64,000 nt of DNA from Leptospira ryugenii (GTDB lineage Bacteria; Spirochaetota; Leptospiria; Leptospirales; Leptospiraceae), in NCBI RefSeq assembly GCF_003114855.1, contig NZ_BFBB01000003.1, forward strand, positions 499,077 through 563,076, given 5' to 3'. Shown here piece after piece: positions 10,089 through 20,962 of this stretch. Below the pieces are notes generated by a model that saw nothing but the letters and a program-made list of their open reading frames with translations, was not told the DNA's origin and ran no database searches. Position numbers and translations under genes: made by a program. The stretch's first letter is position 1. Every line of letters begins with the position of its first letter.

Positions 10089-11617
10089 AATTAAAACAAA
10101 CGCTCATTCTTTTTTTGCTTTCCCTATCAAGTATCTATGCGGAATCAACTCCAACAATCCAAGTCATCATCTCTTCTGATAATTCCATCTATGAACAGGC
10201 CTTATTTGGTCTACAAACAAGTTTACAAAGAGAGATTAAAGTAGACTATTACGATTTGATTCTAAATGAATTTGAAGAACCATCACGCTACTTCCAAAAT
10301 TTAGAAAAAAAGGGAATCCAAATTGTGATTACCCTTGGTAAAACAGCAACAAAATACGCGCTAGATGCTGGTCTCAAAATCCCGATTGTATTTTCTATGA
10401 TTAATTTTCCCAAAGGGCTGAGTTCCAATCCTTCTCAACTCTGTGGAATGAGTATGCATACTCCTATTGAATTCTTCTTTCAAACTCTACGTGAATTTTC
10501 TGTAAGTTCAAAAAATGTATACGCCTTCTATTCTTCGGATGAGGGAAATTATAGCACAGAGGAGGGAGAGCATTATGATCTTAAATACAAACTCATCTTC
10601 CAACGAAAAAAAATAACCAGGACCAATTTAACCAAAGAATTAAAGTCATTGGAGGTTAAACCCGACGCAATTTTTATCCCAGCTGATCCGCTGTACGATG
10701 CTGAAAACTTTGGAATAATTTCAAAGTATAGTTTAGATAATTCGATTATTCTTATGAGTTCTTTTCCTGCTTTAGTTAAATCTGGGGCTACATTTGGCAT
10801 CAATCCTGATTACACAGCGATTGGCATTGAGACCGGTGAAATGGTCAATAGGATACTTTCAAAACAATCTAGTTGCGAAATTGAAGGCATCCAATTGCCA
10901 AAACAATTTAACTTTATCTTAAATGAAAGTTATGCAAAAGCATCAAATATTCCTTTATCCAATCCTATCCTAGAGAGAGCTAAAAATGCGAAGTTATACT
11001 CCTTGGGAATACAATTGCTGAATGAGGAAAGATGGAAGTCAGCAAAGTCTGTCTTTGATTCTATACTCAAAAGTGATCCCAACAACCAATCGGCAAAACA
11101 ATACCAACAATTAACAATAGAAAAAATTTCCGGATCAAAGGTAAGAGAAATCATTAGATCAGCGAAGGAATTTTTTGCGATAGGTAATTTTGCTCAATCA
11201 CGAGCGGAATATAAAAAAGCATTGGATATAAACCCCAACTTAGAGATTGCAAAAGATGGATATTTGAATGCAACTATCGCTCAAAGTGAAAAAGAACGAA
11301 ACAGAGGCAATAGCCTAAAAACTCAGGGAAATTCTTTTGAAGCGATTAAATCCTATCTTGAGTCAATCCAAACATATCCGCAAAATCAAACTGCAAAAAA
11401 TGAGTTAGATAGCCTACGCAAATCAGAGTATTCAAAAATACCTAACTTATTACAAAATGGAATTCAATTTTACCAAGAAAGAGAATATGAGGAAGCAATC
11501 GACCGATTCGAAAAAGTATTGCTGATTGATCCGAGTGAAAAGACGGCACAAGAATATTTAAGGCTCTCAATCAAAAAACGAGATGCCCTGAAAGCTTTAG
11601 AAAGAAGGCAACAGTAA
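10085..11617 (+). CDS. secreted ABC-type substrate-binding-like protein (PF04392-like) with TPR domain
   Basis: A 510-residue protein with a signal peptide (1-19) and a periplasmic-binding fold at ~25-300 resembling the ABC_sub_bind (PF04392, TrpX-like) family: QIVITLGKTATKYAL, then IPIVFSMINFP and LCGMSM, and later PDAIFIPADPL. Residues ~310-505 hold about five TPR-type repeats (for example ARAEYKKALDINPN-like helices and EEAIDRFEKVLLIDP). It starts in an ATGA overlap with the phosphatase gene and ends one base before the TonB-receptor start. No ABC permease or ATPase is adjacent, so it probably senses or presents a ligand rather than feeding a standard ABC importer. The ligand is unknown. 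Confidence 0.75.
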   Translation: MKLKQTLILFLLSLSSIYAESTPTIQVIISSDNSIYEQALFGLQTSLQREIKVDYYDLILNEFEEPSRYFQNLEKKGIQIVITLGKTATKYALDAGLKIPIVFSMINFPKGLSSNPSQLCGMSMHTPIEFFFQTLREFSVSSKNVYAFYSSDEGNYSTEEGEHYDLKYKLIFQRKKITRTNLTKELKSLEVKPDAIFIPADPLYDAENFGIISKYSLDNSIILMSSFPALVKSGATFGINPDYTAIGIETGEMVNRILSKQSSCEIEGIQLPKQFNFILNESYAKASNIPLSNPILERAKNAKLYSLGIQLLNEERWKSAKSVFDSILKSDPNNQSAKQYQQLTIEKISGSKVREIIRSAKEFFAIGNFAQSRAEYKKALDINPNLEIAKDGYLNATIAQSEKERNRGNSLKTQGNSFEAIKSYLESIQTYPQNQTAKNELDSLRKSEYSKIPNLLQNGIQFYQEREYEEAIDRFEKVLLIDPSEKTAQEYLRLSIKKRDALKALERRQQ

Positions 11618-11618
11618 G

Positions 11619-14417
11619 ATGTTTAAGAATGTTTTTCTAAAACTACTCTGTGTTATGATAGCCTTTCATTATAATTTGAATCTCCTCGCAGATGATGCAA
11701 ATATCCAAACTGTGACCGTCGGAAAATTTCTGTCCTTAGAAAACAAAGAAGAATCCAATCCAGAGATAGAGGAATTTCGACTCTTATTGGCAGAAGGTTT
11801 AAAAAAAGAAGGATTTAAAGTCGAGTTGAGTAACTTACCTCACGAAGAAGCACGCAAACTAAAATCAGACTTTTATCTTGATGGATTTGTCAGAACCAAA
11901 CCCAATTGGAGTATCTTTTCTCAAATTTATAGGCCAGATACAAACGAACTCATTGATGCCTACAACCAAGTCAATCCTTTAGATGAATTTCCCAATGTAA
12001 AGATCGATCCTTCAGAATTTACGAATGATAGGCAGAGCCAAAAACGAGAGTGGATTCGAAAAATCATCATACGTATAAAAACAAATACAAAAAGAAAGGT
12101 CAAAGTAGACAATTTGCAAGAATACGTTTTCAATAGCGAAATCAAAAAGCATAGAAACTTTACTTTATCAGAAGAAAAATTCGAACAATCAAAAAAGGAT
12201 GTATTCCAGATTCTATCCGAACAAAACGTAACGGTAGCATCAAATATCTTTCGCGAAGCAGAAAAACAACCAGTATCTGTTACCATTATTAGTGAAAAGC
12301 AGATTCTCCTCTCCGGAGGAAGAACACTGAATGATGTATTAATGATTTATGTTCCCGGTTTTTTCAAGGTAGAAGACCAGGATGATACCATTGCTGGGTT
12401 TCGAGGATTAGCACCCGATTCAAATTCTAAAGTCCTTTTGTTAATCAACGGATTTAATCTAAACACCGAATGGCAATTTGGTCCACCTGATTCCATTATT
12501 AATAGTATGAATCTTTCTTATATTCAAAGGATTGAAGTAATCCGAGGACCGGGTTCGGTCACTTTAGGCCAAGGTGCTCTTTTGGGTGTAATCAATATTG
12601 TAACCAAGGATGGTATGTCTTTCCCACAAACAAATGTGAGCGTCGGTGCTGGGAAAGATGGTTTTAGGAGTTACCAAATCCAATCAGGCCAAAGAGGAGC
12701 CTTGATTGAAGATATGAAAGCCTATTTTTATATTTCGAAAATGAATTATGAGGGGCAAAAGTTAAGAAGTGAAGGCTGGACGAGGCAAAGAGCCTACGAA
12801 GGTGCTGAGATTTCTGGTCTGGAACAAATCACAGACCCAAGAGAACAATCCGTACTAAGGACAAATACTCTATTTGGCGGATCCTTTTACCCTAACATAG
12901 CACAGGCGAGCGGTAACGCGCTCGAAAGAAGTAAAAATGAAGTCATCCTAGGAAATATTGAATACAAAAATTTAAAACTAAATACTTTTTTCACAAATCA
13001 GAATCGAGATTTGTTTAATTTTTATCGCGATCGCAATGAAGTCAACAACCAGATCCGACATGGATCTATCTCCTATTTATATCCTTTAAGTGAAAAAATA
13101 AATATATTATCGAAATTTTACTACACGCAAGATGACTTTGGTTTCCAATCCCACAGAGGAGTGACTTTAGGAGGCACAAGGGAAAATCGATATGGCGGAT
13201 CTAGTACGCTTACTTGGGAAACATCATCAAATAATAAATTAGCCATTGGGGTGGAAATTCGAAAATATGATCTTGGTCAGAAGGATGATAACGGTAATAA
13301 CTTTATAGTGAACCGAGCGGAAGCAGCGAGTTTTTTCAACCCCGCTAGAAATATAGCATCACCATTCCAGGTAAACGAGACCAATAAATTTGTTTTTACC
13401 AATACCATTCAAGTTGGGAGTATTTTTTTAGAAGATTCATATAAAATATCTCAGAAGTGGGATTTGTTCACTGCATTGCGATATGATAAACATCCATATT
13501 GGGGTGAAAATGTTTCACCTAGACTAGGAACATTATTTTCACCTAACTCGCAACTATCTTTTCGCGCATCTTACCAGGAAGGATTCCGAGGAGCAGTCGG
13601 TGTCTCCTATACGGGAGGTTACCAAAAAGACGGGCTCCTGAGAAGTGACAATTTTAGCTCAGTACAAAGTGCACAGATTCCAACGGTGGATGGAAATGGG
13701 CAAAACACAATCTTTAGGAATATCCCACAAGCAAAGCCTGAAAAAATGCAAAGTTTTGAATTAGCTTCCCGTTGGAAACCAAACAATAAATTTAATTTCG
13801 ATGCAGTATTATTCTATAATATGATTCAAAATGTCATCGATGTAGGTGTAATTTTTCCGACTCCAGATACTTTCAAAGTAGGAAGGATTGGCACTGATGA
13901 GCCAGGCGATTGGGGTGGGTATTTTTTCTTTCGGAATACTCCGGGAATACTCAGGCAGGGCGGAACAGAAGTGAGTGCAAATTATCAATGGAAAGTACTC
14001 AGCTTAGGAATCAGCCATGCTTTCGTCAAAGTTTTGGGAGCAAGTACAGAATTACATCGCTCTCAATATTTAACAAGTGATACAAGAAATCCTCATTTTC
14101 GCGCTTACCCAGAAAATATCTCGCGCCTACATCTACAAATCCAAGCACATAAAGATTTGAATATAGGGATTAATTATTTATACAATTACAATTGGTTTGC
14201 ACCGAATGGGACGAGAGTTGCAGGCATGCATATGTTAAACGGTGCAATAAATTACCAAATCAACGAGATATTTAGTTTGAATTTTTCTGTTCGCAATTTG
14301 CTAAATGAGACAAAACTCTATCCAATCAATAATGCCGCTGGTGATGTTTCACTTGCGGCTGGTACACCTTCTTATGAAACTCGAACCTATTGGTTGATTG
14401 TAAGGGCAGATTTTTAA
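11619..14417 (+). CDS. TonB-dependent outer-membrane receptor with extra N-terminal domain
   Basis: A 932-residue outer-membrane receptor. The signal peptide (1-~24) is followed by a periplasmic domain of about 180 residues that is not a typical STN domain. Its pattern (an LLAEGLKKEGFKVEL helix, then SDFYLDGFV strands) recalls the N-terminal fold of CsgG/FlgO/TolB-type proteins. A TonB-box-like NVTVASN and the plug (QPVSVTIISEKQI, IEVIRGPGSV, GVINIVTKDG) follow, then the 22-strand barrel ending in a terminal Phe. It imports a ligand using TonB-ExbBD energy. Genetic coupling to the secreted binding protein and the HAMP phosphatase suggests a joint sensing and uptake function. The substrate is not identifiable from sequence. 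Confidence 0.88.
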   Translation: MFKNVFLKLLCVMIAFHYNLNLLADDANIQTVTVGKFLSLENKEESNPEIEEFRLLLAEGLKKEGFKVELSNLPHEEARKLKSDFYLDGFVRTKPNWSIFSQIYRPDTNELIDAYNQVNPLDEFPNVKIDPSEFTNDRQSQKREWIRKIIIRIKTNTKRKVKVDNLQEYVFNSEIKKHRNFTLSEEKFEQSKKDVFQILSEQNVTVASNIFREAEKQPVSVTIISEKQILLSGGRTLNDVLMIYVPGFFKVEDQDDTIAGFRGLAPDSNSKVLLLINGFNLNTEWQFGPPDSIINSMNLSYIQRIEVIRGPGSVTLGQGALLGVINIVTKDGMSFPQTNVSVGAGKDGFRSYQIQSGQRGALIEDMKAYFYISKMNYEGQKLRSEGWTRQRAYEGAEISGLEQITDPREQSVLRTNTLFGGSFYPNIAQASGNALERSKNEVILGNIEYKNLKLNTFFTNQNRDLFNFYRDRNEVNNQIRHGSISYLYPLSEKINILSKFYYTQDDFGFQSHRGVTLGGTRENRYGGSSTLTWETSSNNKLAIGVEIRKYDLGQKDDNGNNFIVNRAEAASFFNPARNIASPFQVNETNKFVFTNTIQVGSIFLEDSYKISQKWDLFTALRYDKHPYWGENVSPRLGTLFSPNSQLSFRASYQEGFRGAVGVSYTGGYQKDGLLRSDNFSSVQSAQIPTVDGNGQNTIFRNIPQAKPEKMQSFELASRWKPNNKFNFDAVLFYNMIQNVIDVGVIFPTPDTFKVGRIGTDEPGDWGGYFFFRNTPGILRQGGTEVSANYQWKVLSLGISHAFVKVLGASTELHRSQYLTSDTRNPHFRAYPENISRLHLQIQAHKDLNIGINYLYNYNWFAPNGTRVAGMHMLNGAINYQINEIFSLNFSVRNLLNETKLYPINNAAGDVSLAAGTPSYETRTYWLIVRADF

Positions 14418-14460
14418 TTAAATCGGAAACCAAGACCCCTATTCATAGACCATTCCTTCC

Positions 14461-15771
14461 GTGTGGAGTGATGAACAACAGCGCATTATAGAATCCAAGG
14501 AACCAATCAAACAGATCATAGCTGCAGCTGGTTCAGGAAAAACTGCAACTTTGATGGGCATTTTGACTCACTTAGAAAAGGACCCCAGCTTTCTCCCTGA
14601 AAAAACACTTTTGATTACTTTTACAAACAAGGCAACAGAAGAACTTTCCCATCGCATTGCAGGTCTAGGTCTTTCAAGTTGCTACCACATCTCTACATTC
14701 CATGCCTTCTGTTATAGAAATCTAAATTTATATCACCCTTTATTCAAGCGCCATTCCATTGTTATCCTAGCAGAAGAAGAAAAGATAAAATTTACATTAG
14801 AATTCCTTACAAATTACAAATTTCAAGTTGGCGGGATCCCCTTCGCCTTACTATTCCAGAGAAATGCATATTTGTTAAGGACTGAATTTCCAGAAATATT
14901 TTTTACCTATCAATCAGAACTTCGCACGTGGAAAACAAAGAGTTATCGATATGAATTTGATGACCTCCCGCAATTTATTTTTGAGGGACTCCAAAACAAG
15001 GAAGATTGGACTACTGAAATCAAAAACCGTTACAACTATATATTTGTTGATGAGTTTCAAGATACAGATTTTTCTCAGTTACACATTCTGAAAATGATGC
15101 AACCGAGGAATATAACAGTCGTAGGTGATGATTGGCAAGCAATTTATGGTTTTCGAGGAGCAAGTGTAGAACCCTTCCTTGAATTTCCCAAATTTTTCCC
15201 AGGTGCGGTTCAATTCTTACTGAGCACAAACTATCGCTCCCTATCAGGTATAGTGAACCTCTCAACCCATGCTATCCGCAAGAATAAAGACAAGATTGAT
15301 AAACAAGTTTTTGCCCATCGCAAAGGCTGCGCTTTGTTTGAGAGAATAGAATTTCCTCAGGAGACCACAAAGGTTACACAAGGTATTCTCGAAAGAGTTC
15401 AAACATATTTTACTCAAGATACGGACTCAATTTTACTCGTTCGTTCCAACTACCGAAAGCATGAGTGGAAACGAGCAGGTCTAAGAGACGAGCAAGTCTC
15501 AACTATCCACGCAGCAAAAGGTTTGGAGTATTCAACCGTACTGTTAGATCTGTCTACCGGTTGGACAATTTCACAGTCCCAAATAAAAGAGAGCCTCGAA
15601 GAAGAAAGACGGATTTTATATGTGGGATTGTCCCGATCCAAAAATCGGATCGTGCTCATCGGAAGGAAACCTGTCCAGAACCGAGTATCCTTGGAAGATC
15701 TATTTTATTCTGACTTCAGAGGATTCAATGATTCCGGAAAACTGACTTTACTCAGAAACCCTCTCTGGTGA
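14461..15771 (+). CDS. minimal UvrD/Rep-type superfamily 1 DNA helicase
   Basis: A 436-residue SF1A helicase. Motifs in order: Q-motif WSDEQQRII, Walker A AAAGSGKTAT, Ia LLITFTNKATEEL, DEFQDT (motif II), VGDDWQAIYGFRGA (III), TNYRS (IV), TIHAAKGLEY (V) and LYVGLSRSKNRI (VI). UvrD, Rep and PcrA are about 650-730 residues. Here only ~15 residues separate the motif IVa region from motif V, so the regulatory 2B subdomain is missing. It starts at GTG 43 bases after the TonB receptor and could be co-transcribed with it. It unwinds DNA 3' to 5' if it acts like its family; the actual role (repair, replication restart) is unknown. Confidence 0.85.
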   Translation: MWSDEQQRIIESKEPIKQIIAAAGSGKTATLMGILTHLEKDPSFLPEKTLLITFTNKATEELSHRIAGLGLSSCYHISTFHAFCYRNLNLYHPLFKRHSIVILAEEEKIKFTLEFLTNYKFQVGGIPFALLFQRNAYLLRTEFPEIFFTYQSELRTWKTKSYRYEFDDLPQFIFEGLQNKEDWTTEIKNRYNYIFVDEFQDTDFSQLHILKMMQPRNITVVGDDWQAIYGFRGASVEPFLEFPKFFPGAVQFLLSTNYRSLSGIVNLSTHAIRKNKDKIDKQVFAHRKGCALFERIEFPQETTKVTQGILERVQTYFTQDTDSILLVRSNYRKHEWKRAGLRDEQVSTIHAAKGLEYSTVLLDLSTGWTISQSQIKESLEEERRILYVGLSRSKNRIVLIGRKPVQNRVSLEDLFYSDFRGFNDSGKLTLLRNPLW

Positions 15772-15785
15772 ACTGGTTTTACGTT

Positions 15786-16914
<1,129 letters not shown>

Positions 16915-16929
<15 letters not shown>

Positions 16930-17595
16930 TTTTTAGAAGAGTCCTTTTTATTTGCTTATTTTAGCGTTTTTACTATTATATCAATTTGTGTGCTTCGTTT
17001 CCTAGATTTTTCTCAAGGATGGAAGTTTTTTCTGCTCGTTCTCCTCTTTCAAATCAGCTTCCCTCTAGTGAGCCTTGTATTCCGGTTTTATAATCTATTT
17101 CGGATTTGGCTCTTTTTATTGCCGCTTTCCATTATGATGGTCGTACCTGATTGGTTTCTTTCTGGCGTACTCTCTGTGTTAGTATTTCCAGAAGATGGCT
17201 TTGCCAAAATTGGCACGGTGTCGGCATACATGGCAGGCCTTTGGTCGATTCCATTATTTGTGCTTGTCTACACAGGCATAAAACTAGAGGAACGTTCCGT
17301 TTCCATCATTGGTACTTGCCTTTGGGTCGCATTTTTATCCGTCGTAGTCTTTGGTTTGTCGGAAGCTTTTTCCAATGAACTTGGATCTTGGTATGCCCAA
17401 AATGTTAAGATGTCTTACGGGATTGCCCATTATGTTTTGGTCCCTGAAATGATCTTAAGTGTGGCAACTTACCTTGCCTACCAAGGATTTTCGACGAGTC
17501 CTCTCTGGATGCAGATTCCTATCTCCTTCCTCATCATGGTCCAATACGCAGGAAGCCTCGCAGTGAGTTATTTATTTTTCGAAAAAATCATGTAA
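16915..17595 (+). CDS. multi-pass membrane protein of unknown function
   Basis: A 226-residue, very hydrophobic protein with six or seven predicted membrane helices (for example ~12-30, 37-55, 62-90, 100-125, 130-150, 170-190, 198-222). Short polar loops include a PEDGFAKIG segment and LSEAFSNELGSWYAQN. No catalytic motif is recognised. It lies 41 bases upstream of the SGNH hydrolase and the MBOAT acyltransferase on the same strand, so it may belong to that O-acylation operon. The ATG at 16915 has no clear ribosome-binding site and overlaps the divergent PhoD-like start. Confidence 0.65.
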
Positions 17596-17636
17596 GCTAT
17601 GCTTGCAAGGCTATCCAGATTAGAAATCTTTGAGGG

Positions 17637-18887
17637 ATGAAGTCTTTTCTGAAATCAGTACTTCTGGTTTTTACGAGTGCGGTTTTTGTTTTCATCGGCG
17701 TTGAACTCCTCCTCCGAATTTCAAAACCAAAAGGTTTGCAATACTATCGGGATGTTAAGCTACTTCATGCCTACCATCCCGAATATGGAGTCACCCTCCA
17801 AAAGAAGGAAGCGCGTTTCATAAAACACTATGCTAGTTTGTGGCAAGGCCAGTTTACCACTAATTCTCTAGGCATTCGAGGTACGAAAGAAGCTGATCCC
17901 AATTCTCCTAAATTGCTCTGTCTTGGTGATAGTATGGTCATGGGATTTGGTGTTTCTGACCATGAAACATTTTGTTCTCTTCTCGATGGTATCAAGATAG
18001 GAGACAAAGTTCACCAATCACTAAACTTGGGTGTTGATGCGTATGGGTCCTTAGGCTATGCAAAACGACTGGAAGATATTTTACAGCAAATCGATAAGCC
18101 AAAAGAAGTATTAGTATTTATCTCTCCCAATGATTTTGCGATGCCGGAAGTTCTCAGAAAACAAGGGATTTTGCCAGACGATGAACTTGATGCCTTGCAT
18201 GAAAATGACCCTACTTGGAAACGAAATTTCAAATTACAATTTGAAGCGACAAGAGTTTCCTATGTTCTACAAGCTTTAAAACTATCTTACGAACAATCCA
18301 TCCTACTTAGCCAACAAACAAAATTGGCTTTTTTTGAGGAACTAAACCAAATCTTCTTTCAGCCGGATCGATATTTATGGGAATCTTTTTTCTTAGGACA
18401 AGTAAGCCCAAAAGTCTGCAGAAAAAAAGAAAATCAAACTACGGTCGTTTGTCCAGAACCAATTCCTGTTCATGAATTCACTTGCATTGACAAAGCACCG
18501 AATGAAAAAGATCTTCCTCCCCTGCCAGATCTGACAAAAAAGTCATATGACCGACTGTATCAGTTGAGCCTTGAAAAAGGATTTCGATTGCATCCTGTAT
18601 TTATACCAGTGCAAGTTGAAGAAATCTATTGTCATCTCAATGGGAAATACCATCCGCTCGGAAATTATAGCCTCCAAGCAAAAGCCTATTGGAAGACCAA
18701 ATCGGTACACTCAATCGATTTGACAGATTACACTCCTGAAATGTGTGGAACAAAATTTGAGGAACAAAGTGAAATCAAATTATCCAAAATCCGAGATTTC
18801 TTCATTCCGGGAGATGGGCACCTAACAAAGCTAGGCAATGAATGGGTTGCTAAATCGTTAAAAACAGAATTGGGAAAATTAAAATAA
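17637..18887 (+). CDS. SGNH-hydrolase-like protein, membrane-anchored
   Basis: A 416-residue protein with an N-terminal membrane anchor (~7-27) and an SGNH/GDSL-type fold outside the cytoplasm. The nucleophile lies in LCLGDSMVMG (S99), the oxyanion Gly/Asn region is around NLGVDAYGS and ISPNDF, and the C-terminal GDGHLTKLG supplies Asp393 and His395. It ends directly against the ATG of the MBOAT gene. SGNH plus MBOAT pairs (as in alginate AlgI/AlgJ/AlgX and PatA/PatB systems) transfer acyl groups to extracytoplasmic glycans. By analogy this one likely performs the periplasmic transfer step; the acceptor polymer is unknown. Confidence 0.75.
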   Translation: MKSFLKSVLLVFTSAVFVFIGVELLLRISKPKGLQYYRDVKLLHAYHPEYGVTLQKKEARFIKHYASLWQGQFTTNSLGIRGTKEADPNSPKLLCLGDSMVMGFGVSDHETFCSLLDGIKIGDKVHQSLNLGVDAYGSLGYAKRLEDILQQIDKPKEVLVFISPNDFAMPEVLRKQGILPDDELDALHENDPTWKRNFKLQFEATRVSYVLQALKLSYEQSILLSQQTKLAFFEELNQIFFQPDRYLWESFFLGQVSPKVCRKKENQTTVVCPEPIPVHEFTCIDKAPNEKDLPPLPDLTKKSYDRLYQLSLEKGFRLHPVFIPVQVEEIYCHLNGKYHPLGNYSLQAKAYWKTKSVHSIDLTDYTPEMCGTKFEEQSEIKLSKIRDFFIPGDGHLTKLGNEWVAKSLKTELGKLK

Positions 18888-20318
18888 ATGTTATTTAATT
18901 CAGTTCACTATCTTCTCTTCGCACCGATTGTTATTATCACATATTTTTTAATTCCCAAACGTATGCAGGGGATTCTATTATTTATTGTTAGCTTATACTT
19001 TTACGCGATTTTTAAGCTTCCATTTTTGATATTGCTAGTTTTTTCTTTTGTCAGTACAAAATTAGCTGTCGACCAAATGGTTCGTGCGACCACAAAACTC
19101 TATAAAACTCTTTGGCTGTCCGTTGCCATTTGGGCAAATTTGGGTTTATTATTCATCTTTAAATATCTAGATTTTTCCATTCAGACCATTAATCTGCTTT
19201 TAGGTCGTGAAATATGCGATCCGCAAGCAATTCCTCTAGTGGGGCTTGTCCTTCCGATGGGGATTAGTTTTTTTACGTTGCAAGCAATTTCATATGCGAT
19301 CGATGTCCATAGAGGAATCGTTCAGCCGGCAAAATCTATCTTTCACTTTGGATTATTTTTATCTTTTTTTCCCCAACTTGTTGCTGGGCCCATTTTACGA
19401 GCGAGTGATGTGTTGCACCAATTTTTGGAACCAAAAGAATTTGAATGGGAAAATCTCCATAAGGGCATACGCCAATTTTTATGGGGAGTCTTTAAAAAAA
19501 CTTTTGTTGCCGATCCATTGACTCTCGCGGTAGATCCTGCTTTCGCCGACCCTCATTCCTATTCTGGAATTGCTTTGTTATCTGCAGGAACTTTATTCTG
19601 CATTCAAATCTATTGTGATTTTTCTGGATACTCAGATATCGCCATTGGAACCGGTCGTATACTAGGGTTTCATATTCCAAAAAATTTTGACCGACCATTT
19701 TTGTCGGGAACTTTGACGGAACTTTGGCGCAGATGGCATATTTCATTTTCTTCCTGGTTAAGAGATTACGTCTATATCTCATTAGGTGGAAACAGAAAGG
19801 GAGAACTGATCGCGTTTATCAATCTTTTTGTTACTACTTTTGTTTCTGGAATCTGGCACGGAGCAGATTGGACCTATGTGTTGTGGGGGGCCACTCACGC
19901 AAGTATGATGGTTGTAGAAAAATTTGTTTTTAAGTTCCAAAAGGCCAGAAACGCCTGGGATTCCGTTCCCAAGATTCTCCAGCCAATCTACCCTTGTGCC
20001 ATTTTTGTGCTCTCAATTTTTTTCTTTCGAGCAAGGCCAACCGAAACGATACCTTACGGAATTCAAGTGTCCTTTGTGATTTTTGAAAGGATGTTTACAT
20101 TTGCAAAAGGATTGAGCCTTGATTTTACATTCGAAATGGGTTTAGCTGTATTTCTCCTTTTCTTCGTGGATATTGTGCAGAACAAAAAAGAGGACGCTTT
20201 TGATTTTTTCATGAAGCGTCCTTTTATATTGTATTCAATTTCCGCAATCATGCTCGTCACTGCATTTCTAATCTACAGTGTAGCAGTTTCGAGCCCATTT
20301 GTTTACTTTCAGTTTTAG
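18888..20318 (+). CDS. MBOAT-family O-acyltransferase (AlgI/DltB-like)
   Basis: A polytopic membrane protein of 476 residues. The MBOAT catalytic His is in VSGIWHGADWTYVLWG (H324), preceded by the conserved FDRPF...ELWRRWHISFSSWLRDYVYI-type segment. The family moves acyl groups from cytoplasmic donors across the membrane for O-acylation of polysaccharides or teichoic acids. It is immediately downstream of the SGNH protein (no gap), supporting a two-component O-acyltransferase. Its stop overlaps the stop of the convergent lemA gene by four bases and no terminator separates them. Confidence 0.88.
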   Translation: MLFNSVHYLLFAPIVIITYFLIPKRMQGILLFIVSLYFYAIFKLPFLILLVFSFVSTKLAVDQMVRATTKLYKTLWLSVAIWANLGLLFIFKYLDFSIQTINLLLGREICDPQAIPLVGLVLPMGISFFTLQAISYAIDVHRGIVQPAKSIFHFGLFLSFFPQLVAGPILRASDVLHQFLEPKEFEWENLHKGIRQFLWGVFKKTFVADPLTLAVDPAFADPHSYSGIALLSAGTLFCIQIYCDFSGYSDIAIGTGRILGFHIPKNFDRPFLSGTLTELWRRWHISFSSWLRDYVYISLGGNRKGELIAFINLFVTTFVSGIWHGADWTYVLWGATHASMMVVEKFVFKFQKARNAWDSVPKILQPIYPCAIFVLSIFFFRARPTETIPYGIQVSFVIFERMFTFAKGLSLDFTFEMGLAVFLLFFVDIVQNKKEDAFDFFMKRPFILYSISAIMLVTAFLIYSVAVSSPFVYFQF

Positions 20319-20923
20319 AATTCTACTTTGGGAGCATTTTCAATTTTTTTCTCATCCGCTACGGTAAAGGTTGGTTTGGCATCATAGCCGAAAGCCTTTG
20401 CGGTTAGCACTTGAGGGAATTGTCGAATGAACACATTGTAGTCTTTTGTTGCTTTTATAAACCTATTTCTAGCAACTGTAATGCGGTTTTCAGTGCCTTC
20501 CAATTGAGCCGTTAAATCTGAGAACAACTGGCTTGATTTTAGTTCTGGATAATTCTCTTGGATCGACATCAAACGACCTAAAAAGCCACCTAGCTCACCT
20601 TGTGCCTGTGTAAACTTAGAGAAAGCTTCTGGGTCTCTGAGTAACTCTGGAGTCGCCTGGATGGAACCAAGTTTGGAACGTGCTTCCGCAATCCCTTTCA
20701 TGATATCCTTTTCTTGATTCGCATAGCCTTTCGTGGCCGCAACTAAATTGGGGACGAGATCCTCTCGCCTCTTGTATTGGTTGAGAACTTCTGCCCAGGA
20801 TGCTGACACTTCTTCATCTAATTCTTGGATGCGATTGTATCCGCAATTTGATACTGCAGATAAAAGAAGGAACGCTAGGAAAAATCTTTGTACAGTTTGA
20901 ATCATAGACTTCTTCATATACAA
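20315..20923 (-). CDS. lemA: LemA-family lipoprotein
   Basis: A 202-residue LemA protein: an N-terminal helix and probable spirochaetal lipobox before Cys27 (LLSAVSNC), then the helical LemA core with VSASWAEVLNQYKRREDLVPNLV, a family signature, and a C-terminal part ending in FGYDAKPTF. LemA proteins are membrane-attached helical bundles exposed outside the cytoplasm, of uncertain function. Many LemA proteins keep a transmembrane helix; here a cleaved, lipidated form is likely but the lipobox is loose. It is the last gene of the minus-strand run that includes tyrA and the DUF1343 gene, 39 bases after the latter. Confidence 0.88.
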   Translation of the reverse strand: MYMKKSMIQTVQRFFLAFLLLSAVSNCGYNRIQELDEEVSASWAEVLNQYKRREDLVPNLVAATKGYANQEKDIMKGIAEARSKLGSIQATPELLRDPEAFSKFTQAQGELGGFLGRLMSIQENYPELKSSQLFSDLTAQLEGTENRITVARNRFIKATKDYNVFIRQFPQVLTAKAFGYDAKPTFTVADEKKIENAPKVEF

Positions 20924-20962
20924 AATTTAGAGTAGGATCAAGCCTATTTCGGACAAAAAAAA

